Below, one piece after another: positions 15,271 to 23,436 of a stretch of DNA of 27,044 bases. How positions within the stretch are numbered: the stretch's first letter is position 1; each line of letters starts with the position of its first letter. Position numbers and translations under genes: made by a program. The stretch is from Flemingiibacterium sp045579105 (lineage in GTDB: Bacteria > Bacillota > Clostridia > Oscillospirales > CAG-272), in contig JAZNLM010000080.1 in the NCBI GenBank assembly GCA_045579105.1, forward strand, positions 1 to 27,044, read 5' to 3'. Under the pieces are notes generated by a model. That model saw only the letters and a list, made by a program, of their open reading frames with translations, was not told where the DNA came from and searched no databases.

Positions 15271-16194
15271 ATGCCCATAAAAATACCCGTAGGCCTTCCG
15301 GCTGCGGCAACACTTGAGAAGGAAAACATCTTCGTAATGAGTGATTTCAGAGCGGAGCATCAGGATATACGTCCGCTGAAGATAGCGGTACTCAATCTTA
15401 TGCCAACCAAAATAACCACTGAAACACAGCTTATTCGTCTGCTTTCCAACAGCTCGCTGCAGATAAAGATAACGCTTCTTCAAACTGCCACACACCGTTC
15501 TACGCATACCTCAAAGGAGCATATGGAGGCATTCTATAAAAATTTTGACGACATCCGTGACGAAAACTTTGACGGTCTTATCATCACGGGTGCACCCGTA
15601 GAAAACCTCGAGTTTCACGATGTAACCTATTGGGACGAGCTTTGTGATATCATGGAGTGGTCGAAAACTCACGTCTTCTCCACTCTGCATATATGCTGGG
15701 CAGCGCAGGCAGGGCTTTACTATCACTACGGCGTAAAAAAGCATCCACTCGATAAAAAAATGTTCGGCGTATTCGAGCATTACGCGCTACGTCCAAACCA
15801 TCCTATCGTACGAGGCTTTGATGAAGTATTTTTTGCGCCTCACTCACGCCACACTGGTATCGCCGAGTCTGAAATAACAAAGGTCAGCGACATTGAGCTT
15901 ATCGCAAGAAGCGATATTGCCGGCCCATACATCATCGCGGCAAAAAATGCGCGTATGCTCTTTGTGACCGGTCACTCTGAATATGACTATGACACGCTTT
16001 CAAAGGAATATTTCCGCGACATTGGTAAGGGACTTCCGATAGACGTACCGTACAATTATTTCCCTAATAACGATCCTCAGCGCCGTCCGCCGAACATATG
16101 GAGAGGTCACGCAAATCTGCTTTTTTCAAACTGGCTAAACTATTTCGTTTACCAGAATACACCGTACGATCTCGACGATCTTTCAAAAGCGTAA
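15271..16194 (+). CDS. metA: Homoserine O-acyltransferase MetA, predicted acetyl-CoA type
   Basis: 307 residues, full length. It acylates the hydroxyl of homoserine, the first committed step of methionine synthesis, in the cytoplasm. The catalytic triad falls at the family's standard positions: Cys142 in HICWAAQAG, His235 and Glu237 in VTGHSEYD. Residue 111 is Glu (GAPVE), the residue that in Bacillus-type enzymes selects acetyl-CoA; E. coli, which uses succinyl-CoA, has Gly there. The product is therefore predicted to be O-acetylhomoserine despite the common name succinyltransferase. ATG follows GGAGG. It is monocistronic, closed by a strong terminator. Confidence 0.94.
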   Translation: MPIKIPVGLPAAATLEKENIFVMSDFRAEHQDIRPLKIAVLNLMPTKITTETQLIRLLSNSSLQIKITLLQTATHRSTHTSKEHMEAFYKNFDDIRDENFDGLIITGAPVENLEFHDVTYWDELCDIMEWSKTHVFSTLHICWAAQAGLYYHYGVKKHPLDKKMFGVFEHYALRPNHPIVRGFDEVFFAPHSRHTGIAESEITKVSDIELIARSDIAGPYIIAAKNARMLFVTGHSEYDYDTLSKEYFRDIGKGLPIDVPYNYFPNNDPQRRPPNIWRGHANLLFSNWLNYFVYQNTPYDLDDLSKA

Positions 16195-16217
16195 ATAAAT
16201 TTTCAGGCAAAGAGAAT

Positions 16218-16251
16218 AATAATACCGCGAGCGTTTGCTCGCGGTATTATT
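16218..16251 (+). terminator. Terminator of metA
   Basis: A 15-bp perfect stem (16218-16232 with 16237-16251) with a GTTT loop and GC-rich core. The 3' T-tract is modest because the AT base of the stem provides it. The next gene begins 20 nt downstream, so some read-through into it is possible. Confidence 0.75.
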
Positions 16252-16270
16252 TGTTTGAGGAATTGATATC

Positions 16271-16696
16271 ATGGACAAAAACGAAGCATTACTTCAGGAA
16301 ATTTATAAAAACACAACTATGGGCGGCGACTCAATAGTAAACCTTATGGATAAGGTCTCTGACGACGAAATGCGTGCAGAGATGACACGTGAACTTGAGC
16401 GTTACCGCGAATATTCAAACCGTGCAGCAGATCTTCTCGGCGAACGCGGACTTAAGCCCGAGGAGCCAGGTATGATGGCTAAGGCAGGCTCCAAAATCGG
16501 AATGGCGTTCAACACAATGCTCGACGTCACGACCTCTCACATTGCGGAAATGATGATAAACGGCGCGACTATGGGTATCATCAACATTGAGAAGCAGTTC
16601 AATCAAAATGAGCCTACAGGTAAGGCTAGAGAACTTGCCGAGGAAATCCTTGACTTCGAAAAGAGCACCGCAGACAATTTAGCAAGATTTTTATAA
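16271..16696 (+). CDS. Conserved small helical protein of unknown function
   Basis: 141 residues, predicted almost entirely helical, with four amphipathic stretches suggesting a ferritin-like or four-helix bundle. It is acidic, soluble and lacks a signal peptide. It resembles a family of about 140-residue proteins in Clostridia marked by SHIAEMMINGATMG (here 89-102, with His90 and Glu93) and a GGDSIVNLMDKV-like first helix; I know no function for it. The C-terminal helix carries several acidic residues. The ATG is preceded by GAGG with a 10-nt spacer. It lies right behind the metA terminator and has no clear promoter of its own, so it may depend on read-through from metA. Confidence 0.75.
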   Translation: MDKNEALLQEIYKNTTMGGDSIVNLMDKVSDDEMRAEMTRELERYREYSNRAADLLGERGLKPEEPGMMAKAGSKIGMAFNTMLDVTTSHIAEMMINGATMGIINIEKQFNQNEPTGKARELAEEILDFEKSTADNLARFL

Positions 16697-16701
16697 AGTT
16701 G

Positions 16702-16737
16702 AAAAACAGTTCCCGTAAATTTACGGGAACTGTTTTT
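16702..16737. terminator. Bidirectional palindromic terminator
   Basis: A perfect 36-bp palindrome (AAAAACAGTTCCCG, TAAATTTA, CGGGAACTGTTTTT) followed by ATTTTTTT on plus, with T-rich sequence on minus as well. It separates the convergent 16271 and TIGR04086 genes; the latter's stop codon (16736-16738) overlaps its edge. Confidence 0.85.
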
Positions 16738-17203
16738 ATTTTTTTACGGTAAGTCTGCGGCGCATCTGCGCACCCGGACTGTTTTTTCCGCCGCGTGCAC
16801 GCTCTCGTCTGCCTTTACCTATAGCTCCACCGAGCATACTCATGCCAACCATAAGAGCAAAAACAACCGTTCTCAAAAGCGGAGAATAAGTGCCGTCACC
16901 TCTCATAAACAGAGAAATCACAAACAAAACAAGTACATACATAACCCCGGCGATAAGCGACGAAACATAGCTGCGGCCTTCATCGGTACGCATAGCAACA
17001 AGGCCCGCGCAAACTGAACCAAGAGCGAGCACGGCATACGCAAATACTTCAATAGCACCTCGTGGATCATCGAAAGCGAGTGCCATACCGCAGAAGACAA
17101 GTGAAAGCAAAAGCGAAATTAAAATGCCGCCCACCATTCCAAGCATTCCCGAAATAAGCACCGAACCGAGCGCGAACTCATTTTTCTCTGTATGTTTAAG
17201 CAA
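16736..17203 (-). CDS. TIGR04086-family small membrane protein
   Basis: 155 residues with four predicted membrane helices (about 12-38, 48-68, 78-98, 106-126) and a strongly basic C-terminal tail (GKGRRERARGG and beyond), presumably cytoplasmic. Proteins of this type are often encoded next to yajC in Firmicutes, as here; their function is unknown, but the location suggests a link with the Sec translocon. The start codon is TTG at 17203. Its ribosome site GGGAGGGA lies in and just after the 3' arm of a terminator-like hairpin, and the U-tract reaches the start codon, so expression is probably limited relative to yajC. Confidence 0.8.
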   Translation of the reverse strand: MLKHTEKNEFALGSVLISGMLGMVGGILISLLLSLVFCGMALAFDDPRGAIEVFAYAVLALGSVCAGLVAMRTDEGRSYVSSLIAGVMYVLVLFVISLFMRGDGTYSPLLRTVVFALMVGMSMLGGAIGKGRRERARGGKNSPGAQMRRRLTVKK

Positions 17204-17249
17204 AAAAATCCCTCCCGTATAGACTGTTTGCTAATCTATATGACGGGAG
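17202..17249 (-). terminator. Terminator/attenuator hairpin between yajC and the TIGR04086 gene
   Basis: On the minus strand CTCCCGT (17249-17243) pairs with ACGGGAG (17218-17212), extended by ATAGA/TCTAT after a 3-nt bulge. Then come GGA and seven T residues (17208-17202). The arm holds most of the downstream gene's Shine-Dalgarno and the T-tract runs into its TTG start, so one structure could both stop transcription and hide the ribosome site. Confidence 0.7.
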
Positions 17250-17262
17250 AGATTAATTTATG

Positions 17263-17601
17263 TCAGCAATCCTCTGCTTTTACGTCAACGCTCTTGATAG
17301 CACTCTTGAGGATACGTATCTTGGTGCCGTTACGGCCAGTTTCGATGTCAACAATGGGATCCTTGATGTTGACAATCTTTCCGACGATACCGCCAATAGT
17401 AGTGATCTCGTCGCCAACCTGAAGGGAGTTGCGCATATCATTTGTTGCCTTCTCCTGCTTCTTTTGGGGTCTGTACATAAAGAAGTAGAACACGGCTACC
17501 ATTACAACAAGCATAATGATCGTGGTAAGTCCCGATCCGCCCATAGCACCACCTGCGGCATCTGCGGCGGCATTTTCGCCAGTAAGGAATAAATTAAGCA
17601 T
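17263..17601 (-). CDS. yajC: Preprotein translocase subunit YajC
   Basis: 112 residues. A short, Ala/Gly-rich external N-terminus is followed by one membrane helix (about 24-43), the signature YFFMYRPQKKQEK, and a cytoplasmic beta-domain with LQVGDEITTIGGIVGKIV. YajC associates with SecDF and SecYEG at the membrane. GGAGG precedes the ATG. secD and secF, frequent partners, are not in the window; the next gene downstream is TIGR04086. Confidence 0.94.
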   Translation of the reverse strand: MLNLFLTGENAAADAAGGAMGGSGLTTIIMLVVMVAVFYFFMYRPQKKQEKATNDMRNSLQVGDEITTIGGIVGKIVNIKDPIVDIETGRNGTKIRILKSAIKSVDVKAEDC

Positions 17602-17633
17602 AAAAACCTCCGAAAAATTTATTAGTTCAAGCT

Positions 17634-17662
17634 ATTATACATCATTGCTCGCACAAATTCAA
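17634..17662 (-). promoter_or_regulatory. Promoter of yajC
   Basis: On the minus strand, -35 TTGAAT (17662-17657), 17-bp spacer, -10 TATAAT (17639-17634). The leader is about 26 nt. It lies between the CPBP gene stop (17701) and yajC, so yajC need not be read from the CPBP promoter. Confidence 0.7.
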
Positions 17663-17700
17663 GAGAAAATTGTAAACTTATGAATATTTTTAAGTAGAGT

Positions 17701-18630
17701 TTACAAGTTTTGCTCGTCTTCGTTTGGGAGAGCACATTCTTTAGGTGACAGCGCGAACACTTTTCCTTTTGCGGTTATCTGTACTATGACAATACCTGCA
17801 ATTGAAACGATTACAGCCGCGATACATACAAACGCCGGCACGTCCTCAAATCCTTCAAGCAACATAGCGCAAAGGTTAAATCCAAAATGCAGCAATATTG
17901 ATGCAAGCAGGGACTTGTATTTTTCAAACACCCACGCAAGTAAAAGTCCGAGAAGCGTCGCGTATATTACAGCTATTATCGCACCGTGCATAAGGCCGAA
18001 CGTAAGCGCGGAAACGAACATCGCCGCAAATGTGGGCATACACCGCCTAAGTCTTGTGTGGATAAGTCCTCGAAAAACTATTTCCTCAAGTATCGGCGCC
18101 ACTATAACAGTAAGAACAAGCGTCCAGAATCTTGCGCCAAGGAGCACATCGTTCTGCACAGCGTATGCTTCCCACCACGACTCGGGAAACGGTATAAGCG
18201 GAAGCAGAAATGCTACTGCAAGATTCAATTCCGCGCCGAGAAATACCATCCCGAAATAAGCAGACACAGGCATTTTGGCAATTTCAACCTCGGCAAACGG
18301 CTTCTTATTTCGTAAAACAAACATAAGCGCATAAGTTGCGAGCGTAAACACTCCAGCGGCAACGGTAAGCTGGACCGTGTGCTCAAGCACCCACGCGCTC
18401 GCCGCAAGAGCAATGTCTAGCTGTGAATTTAGAATCTCCGTAAGTATTTCCTCGAAGTTATATTTTCCTCCCGCCGACAAACGCTTTACAATATCTATTA
18501 CCGACACATACGAAAGTCCCATCTCCGCGCCTGTCATAGCGGCAAAAGTAACGACAAACTGCCACGCTATATAAATGCCAAAGTACATCGCCGCCGAGCC
18601 GACTTCCTTCATAAATTTACCAAATTTCAT
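17701..18630 (-). CDS. CPBP-family intramembrane metalloprotease
   Basis: 309 residues from the ATG at 18630, chosen because GGAGGAG stands 6 nt upstream; an earlier in-frame ATG lacks a ribosome site. About seven or eight hydrophobic segments. The Abi/CAAX-protease motifs are complete: EEIVFRG (Glu182, Glu183, Arg187), FGLMH (His215) and HFGFN (His248, Asn252), which bind the metal and form the active site inside the membrane. Bacterial members act in peptide maturation, bacteriocin immunity or membrane signalling; the substrate here is unknown and no bacteriocin gene is nearby. No terminator is evident before yajC, so both may share part of a transcript. Confidence 0.88.
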   Translation of the reverse strand: MKFGKFMKEVGSAAMYFGIYIAWQFVVTFAAMTGAEMGLSYVSVIDIVKRLSAGGKYNFEEILTEILNSQLDIALAASAWVLEHTVQLTVAAGVFTLATYALMFVLRNKKPFAEVEIAKMPVSAYFGMVFLGAELNLAVAFLLPLIPFPESWWEAYAVQNDVLLGARFWTLVLTVIVAPILEEIVFRGLIHTRLRRCMPTFAAMFVSALTFGLMHGAIIAVIYATLLGLLLAWVFEKYKSLLASILLHFGFNLCAMLLEGFEDVPAFVCIAAVIVSIAGIVIVQITAKGKVFALSPKECALPNEDEQNL

Positions 18631-18667
18631 ATTTGCTCCTCCAATGCTTGATATATACATTGATAAA

Positions 18668-18696
18668 ATTATACCTCGCTATTCACAAAAAGTAAA
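18668..18696 (-). promoter_or_regulatory. Promoter of the CPBP protease gene
   Basis: On the minus strand, -35 TTTACT (18696-18691), 17-bp spacer, -10 TATAAT (18673-18668). Good -10, weaker -35. Confidence 0.55.
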
Positions 18697-18767
18697 GTCC
18701 GATATTGTAAATATTACCCACGCTGAAAATTTACAATAAGATTATGTACTTTTTTCGTAGTTTGTGA

Positions 18768-18773
18768 TATACT
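18768..18773 (+). promoter_or_regulatory. Extended -10 promoter of the methyltransferase gene
   Basis: TGTGATATACT supplies an extended -10 (TATACT at 18768-18773 with TG one base upstream), but no good -35 is found at 17 bp. The start near 18780 would give a leader of about 113 nt. Confidence 0.45.
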
Positions 18774-18804
18774 TGTCATATAAGAAAAAACTGTGAGGTC
18801 ACTA

Positions 18805-18878
18805 GCGTGAAAGTTTATTTAGCGTAAACGAAAAAATACCGCTTCACGCAAATATTTTGTGTCGCCGCTGTGGCGGCG
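18805..18878 (+). promoter_or_regulatory. Structured leader before the methyltransferase gene
   Basis: GCGTGAA (18805-18811) pairs with TTCACGC (18843-18849), enclosing a smaller GTTTA/TAAAC hairpin. A second, GC-only hairpin, CGCCGC-TGTG-GCGGCG (18863-18878), ends 5 nt before the GGAG ribosome site. No known riboswitch class is recognised. Confidence 0.4.
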
Positions 18879-18892
18879 GAATGGAGATTTTA

Positions 18893-20083
18893 ATGTCAAA
18901 CGAAAAGCTCACTTGCCTCTTTGATGAGGTTTTATCCGCTAAAACGCTCAAAAAAGCAATATTCTCAAAGTCCGAGGATAAGGCAACGCAAAAAGAGGTC
19001 GTATCACTCACCAAAAAAGGCGACGGAACCGTTTATATAATGTCCGAGCGTTTCACCAAGGATAACAAAACCTACCGCAGAAACCTGCCGCTTGAATCAG
19101 CAGAGCTTTGTCGCATGGCGCTTCAGGATTACCGTCAGGTCAATATAATCACCACCGCCGGCCAAGCGGAAATAAAGCGTTCAAAATCGGGCACTGTACA
19201 CATATCCGACAAACGTGCAAAGAGTGCCGCAGCCGCCGAGATAAGTACAGAGGGTAAAAAATATATCATAGACGCCTCGCGCGACGTGGGATTTCTTTAT
19301 GAGCTTGGAATTTCCGATAAGAGCGGACGTATACATGATAAAAAACAGCCGAAATTCCGTCAGATAAACCGGTTTCTCGAAATCGTGCGCGATATCGAGG
19401 ACAAGCTTCCGACTGACAGACCTGCGGTTATATACGACCTCTGCTGCGGAAAAAGCTATCTCACCTTCGCCGTTTACTATTATTTCACGGCTATCAAAAA
19501 GAGAGCTGTCCGTATGTACGGCGTTGACCTCAAAGCAGACGTTATCGAATACTGCAGTGCAGTGGCAAAACGCCAAAATTTCGACAATCTTTCCTTTGTC
19601 AGCGGCAACATAAACGAGTACGTACCACCAGAAGCGCCCGATATGGTAATATCACTCCACGCCTGTGATATCGCAACAGATATAGTACTCGCAAATGCCG
19701 TAAAATGGGGTGCAAAAATCATACTTTCAACTCCCTGCTGTCATCACGAAATGTCAAAACAGCTCTCCGGAAAGGCTGAAAACGCAACGCTTAAAAATGA
19801 ACTTTCATTCATACTCGACCACCCGATGCTAAAGCAAAAATTCTGCGATGCGGCAACGGATGCGCTTCGCGTAAAGCGGCTCGAATCCGTCGGCTACAAT
19901 GTTGTAACGCTCGAGCTTATCGATCCGGACGATACGCCAAAAAACCTTATGATACGCGCCACACTGAACATCAAGCCGAATAAAAACAAGTGCGACTCTG
20001 CACTTGCCGAATATGCAAGTGTATGTAGCGTCCTAGGTGTGTCGCCGTTCCTTGACAAGCTGATACGTGAAAATGAAAAATAA
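18893..20083 (+). CDS. SAM-dependent methyltransferase, Methyltransf_32-like
   Basis: 396 residues from the ATG at 18893, which has GGAG 5-6 nt upstream; a TTG twelve codons earlier would start inside a GC hairpin. Motif I is YDLCCGKSYLTF (from Tyr181), then GVDLKADVIEYC, the unusual SLHACDIATD (His256, Cys258, Asp259) and TPCCHHE (Cys282-Glu286). The HACD plus PCCHHE pair marks the PF13679 type, shared with eukaryotic METTL25/GSTCD-like proteins. The N-terminal 150 residues, with a basic VNIITTAGQAEIKRSKSG stretch, may be an RNA-binding part. An rRNA or tRNA substrate is a guess. Its end overlaps the next gene by 11 nt. Confidence 0.82.
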   Translation: MSNEKLTCLFDEVLSAKTLKKAIFSKSEDKATQKEVVSLTKKGDGTVYIMSERFTKDNKTYRRNLPLESAELCRMALQDYRQVNIITTAGQAEIKRSKSGTVHISDKRAKSAAAAEISTEGKKYIIDASRDVGFLYELGISDKSGRIHDKKQPKFRQINRFLEIVRDIEDKLPTDRPAVIYDLCCGKSYLTFAVYYYFTAIKKRAVRMYGVDLKADVIEYCSAVAKRQNFDNLSFVSGNINEYVPPEAPDMVISLHACDIATDIVLANAVKWGAKIILSTPCCHHEMSKQLSGKAENATLKNELSFILDHPMLKQKFCDAATDALRVKRLESVGYNVVTLELIDPDDTPKNLMIRATLNIKPNKNKCDSALAEYASVCSVLGVSPFLDKLIRENEK

Positions 20084-20918
20084 ACTCACCCTACTCGAAA
20101 AGATAACGCTCGTGGCGGCAGGACTTGTACTTGCTTACTATTTCATGTATTTTACACTCTGTGTTATCGCGGTGGAAGCACTCAAAATGGCGTTATTCGC
20201 ACTCTTTGTAATGGCGTGTGTGAGCCTTCCGATACTCTTTCGAGCACCGCTGAGGCGTTTACTTGCCCGTGCATATAAGCCGCTCCACATAATATTTACG
20301 ACACTTCTGTGCTTGTACGTTATAAGCGTCATAGCGTTCTGGGCATTTATAGGACTAAATTCTTCAAAAACGCCCGAATATTATGCCGAGCAATATGCCG
20401 CCGAAAAAAATACGGGTGCTGACACAGTCGTACTCGTATTCGGTGCGTACACTAACGGAATGACTCCCACAAAAACGCTCCAAAACCGACTTGATGCGGC
20501 ATATGAACTGCTCGTCGCTCTGCCTGATGCAATATGCGTGGTAAGCGGCGCCAAAGGCGTTAACGAACTCGTGGCAGAGTGCGTGGCAATGCGAGGATAT
20601 CTTATGGATCGCGGCATATCCGAGCACCGCATCATAATGGAAGCGGACGCGCGCTCCACGAGCGAAAACGTCCGCTTCACAAAAGCACTCCTAGCAAGGT
20701 TCGAGCTCTCTGACAAGCGCGTGATCGGCGTATCAACATCATTCCATCTGCCGCGTATAGAGATACTGTCAAAGCGTTACGGTTTGCCGATGAGTACCTG
20801 CTCTGCTCCACCTGCAAGCGCGTTAAATTATTTTGCAAATATGACACGTGAATATCTGTCGTACATCAAAATGATGTTTGTTGACAAGGCGGTATTTATC
20901 GACCTGATAAGCAGATAA
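20073..20918 (+). CDS. DUF218 (YdcF/SanA-like) membrane protein
   Basis: 281 residues from the ATG at 20073; a GTG two codons earlier is equally possible, and neither has a clear ribosome site, which fits coupled translation from the overlapping methyltransferase gene. Three hydrophobic segments in residues 8-95 anchor the protein, followed by an extracytoplasmic DUF218 domain: DTVVLVFGAYTNG, TLQNRLDAAYELL, VVSGAKG, then the EADARSTSENVRF signature and STSFHLPRI. YdcF/SanA/ElyC proteins are linked to envelope integrity and polysaccharide or peptidoglycan precursor metabolism in enterobacteria; the reaction is not established. The unit ends in the terminator at 20922-20953. Confidence 0.85.
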   Translation: MKNKLTLLEKITLVAAGLVLAYYFMYFTLCVIAVEALKMALFALFVMACVSLPILFRAPLRRLLARAYKPLHIIFTTLLCLYVISVIAFWAFIGLNSSKTPEYYAEQYAAEKNTGADTVVLVFGAYTNGMTPTKTLQNRLDAAYELLVALPDAICVVSGAKGVNELVAECVAMRGYLMDRGISEHRIIMEADARSTSENVRFTKALLARFELSDKRVIGVSTSFHLPRIEILSKRYGLPMSTCSAPPASALNYFANMTREYLSYIKMMFVDKAVFIDLISR

Positions 20919-20921
20919 AAT

Positions 20922-20953
20922 AAAATCCCTTTGGCTACCACCAAAGGGATTTT
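20922..20953. terminator. Bidirectional terminator
   Basis: A 13-bp perfect stem (AAAATCCCTTTGG, 20922-20934, with 20941-20953) with a 6-nt loop; A-tract and T-tract flank it, serving the DUF218 gene and the convergent DUF5722-like gene. Confidence 0.85.
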
Positions 20954-20961
20954 TCGTTATA

Positions 20962-23391
20962 TTATCGTCTATTCTGCGTCGGATACCGCCCTCTTGTCGC
21001 ACGCATCCGCTCTGCCTCTATCATCTGACGGCGATGTGCCGCCTCGCGGCGCTTTCTTCTGATGTATCTCGCGCGAAGCACGAGCGCACCGTAGCCTGCA
21101 ACAACTAAACCCGCCAGTATAAGAATCACAGTGAATATCCAGCCGATAACGCCCATAGGCTTCTTTCCTTGAAGCATTACACTCTCGAGTCTGATGCCGT
21201 ATTCGCCGCTTATCGGCTCGCCATCATCCATCGAAACCCATATTTTCATAAGGTCAATTTCGCCGTTCGTTTTTTCGGCAAAATCTTTGATATCAAAGAC
21301 GATATCGCTCCACTCGTTCGGAGTTACGGTTGCCTCACATTCACAAACGGTACTGTCGGTTTGGGAATCGCCGTTGTCCTGCAAACGAAGCGTAAGTGTC
21401 ATAGGTCCTACACCTGCAGGTGTAGCCGCCATAACACGCAGTGTGATATAGTGTGCCTTTTGGATGGCGCCCTCTTCAAACGCAGAGGTGCCTACTCCCA
21501 CATAGCCCTGCGGCACATCGGGAAGCTTAGCGTACAGCTTGGTCTCAGCGGCATCGCCGAATGAACGAAGCTCAACGTACTGTGCGCCATCGGTGGGATA
21601 GAAGCCGCAAAGGCTCCCGCCGTTAAAGTCAAACAGTACTTTATTTTTATAGCTTTTCTTTATATTGGAAGCATCTGCCAGTACACCCTCAAAAACGGTA
21701 CGGTCGTCAAATTGCTTGTATTTGACACCTTCTGTCATAAATATTCCGTAAACCTCGTCGCCTACGGTCTGCTTTACAAATGCGGTAACCTCTTCGCTCT
21801 TCGCGGTATCTATGAGCGAGAAAATATTGTAAATCGGCTTCTTGGCAAGCGGCTGTGAGGTACTGCCCTGCTCGTTTGTCCAAAGACCGTAATACTGTGT
21901 TTCCGCGGAGTGGTCAACGTGTCGGTGGTAGATATACGCATCAATGTGAGTGTTCTGCTCAATAGCGTAATAAGCCATCGCATAGGCCGCCGCCTGCATG
22001 GTCATTTCTTCGTCGCTCGACGGGTCACCCGAAAATCCGAGTTCGCCGACTATCACGCTTCTTACCTCAGAGTTGTACAAAAGCGCATCAGAAGCCATAT
22101 ACCGGGTGAGAGTGTTAAGATTTTTGACGGTGATGAAGGGAGTTTCAAAGCTGTCTTCAGCCTGCTCGTCAGTCCAGAACTCTTTGAGTTCCGGCGAAGA
22201 AGGATACGGATTTACCGAGAGTCCCCACGGAATATCTCCCGAAGCCTTGATTGCCTCGGCAAAAGCATCAAGGAACGCTCTCGATGGATAATCAATAAGC
22301 GTATTTTCGCCGTCCGTGGAATCCCCTACTTCGGCGTTAAAATTGTTTCCGAGGGAAATGTATACACGTCCGTTTGCAAAGTGCGACATCATCGCGGTGT
22401 AAGCCACGCGGAATGCGGTGCAATACGAGTTAACCAAATCAGTGAGATTTGTTGCACCCATGTTGTTCCAAACGCGGTTTGAATTGACCTCGAATCCAAC
22501 GATAAACGCAGGAATAAGGCCGTAAGCTCCGTCAGCACGGGTATATCTCGAAGCAAGGTAATCGACGAACGCCTGATAGGATTTCATAGCGGTTTCGTTT
22601 TTGGTATTGAGCGCGTAAAGCGCGGCATCAGGCGAAATACCGTCGCAGTAGAGCGCAGCGATATTCGGATGCTCGTCAGCCTTGGGTGCGGTAAGTATAA
22701 TATTGAAATATACGTTTATGCCTGCATCGGTGTACGTTTTAACCTTGTGGTCAAGCAATGCAATCTTTGCCTTGTCAATATAAAATGACTGTCCGTTGTA
22801 AACGAACGAATTCGCCGCGTCAGAGGCTTCGCCGTGCAAATATTCGTTAATTGCAATGTTCATCACCGTATGCGCCACACCGAGCTGCTGCGCGTCGGTA
22901 AACACCTGAATCTGAAGTCCTTTCTTGGACGTTTTCTCGGGATAAGGCGTTGTATTCTTCGCAAGTGAAGTTACGTTTTCCACGTACTTTGCATCGGTTA
23001 TAATGCTGTATTCACCCGTTTCTTCTGCTATGGCAACTACGAATCTTGAATAGAGTCTGTTTTCGTTGCCGTTATAAAACGGAATTTTTACTGTGACATT
23101 TTTGCTTGCCTTGAACTTTTTCACAGGCTCCAAGTTGTTTATATCCACCTCGGACTCATACGGCAAAAGCTCGAAGATATACAGTTCCTTCGATTTATTT
23201 GCCCTTACAAACTCTTTTGTAAGCGATATTTCAATATCAAGCTCGCTGTGGCTTTTATTAAGATTAACCGAGATTATATCACCCACACTACCCGTGTCGG
23301 CAAACAGCATACACGACAAAAGCGTACACGTGACAACCGCGACAATCACACCAATTAGCGCCTTGAAACAAAATCTTTTTGTATTTTTCAT
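20962..23391 (-). CDS. Secreted, membrane-anchored DUF5722-like glycoside-hydrolase-fold protein
   Basis: 809 residues from the ATG at 23391 (GGTGAT 4 nt upstream); in-frame codons further up lie at or before the promoter. Signal or anchor segment 9-31 (MKNTKRF then a long hydrophobic run). Residues about 35-140 are beta-rich; about 155-545 form a TIM-barrel-like domain; about 590-745 a carbohydrate-binding-like beta-sandwich; then one membrane helix (about 752-774) and an Arg-rich cytoplasmic tail. Two strand-end glutamates look like the catalytic pair of clan GH-A enzymes: Glu301 in IVGFEVNSN and Glu450 in IVGELGFSG. WGLSVNPYPSS between them is also typical of the domain. A polysaccharide-degrading or remodelling role is inferred; no substrate is known. 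Distant paralogue at 11919-15029. Confidence 0.8.
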   Translation of the reverse strand: MKNTKRFCFKALIGVIVAVVTCTLLSCMLFADTGSVGDIISVNLNKSHSELDIEISLTKEFVRANKSKELYIFELLPYESEVDINNLEPVKKFKASKNVTVKIPFYNGNENRLYSRFVVAIAEETGEYSIITDAKYVENVTSLAKNTTPYPEKTSKKGLQIQVFTDAQQLGVAHTVMNIAINEYLHGEASDAANSFVYNGQSFYIDKAKIALLDHKVKTYTDAGINVYFNIILTAPKADEHPNIAALYCDGISPDAALYALNTKNETAMKSYQAFVDYLASRYTRADGAYGLIPAFIVGFEVNSNRVWNNMGATNLTDLVNSYCTAFRVAYTAMMSHFANGRVYISLGNNFNAEVGDSTDGENTLIDYPSRAFLDAFAEAIKASGDIPWGLSVNPYPSSPELKEFWTDEQAEDSFETPFITVKNLNTLTRYMASDALLYNSEVRSVIVGELGFSGDPSSDEEMTMQAAAYAMAYYAIEQNTHIDAYIYHRHVDHSAETQYYGLWTNEQGSTSQPLAKKPIYNIFSLIDTAKSEEVTAFVKQTVGDEVYGIFMTEGVKYKQFDDRTVFEGVLADASNIKKSYKNKVLFDFNGGSLCGFYPTDGAQYVELRSFGDAAETKLYAKLPDVPQGYVGVGTSAFEEGAIQKAHYITLRVMAATPAGVGPMTLTLRLQDNGDSQTDSTVCECEATVTPNEWSDIVFDIKDFAEKTNGEIDLMKIWVSMDDGEPISGEYGIRLESVMLQGKKPMGVIGWIFTVILILAGLVVAGYGALVLRARYIRRKRREAAHRRQMIEAERMRATRGRYPTQNRR

Positions 23392-23436
23392 ACATATCAC
23401 CATCACTTTCAGACAATGAACTCCTCTTTGTAATAT

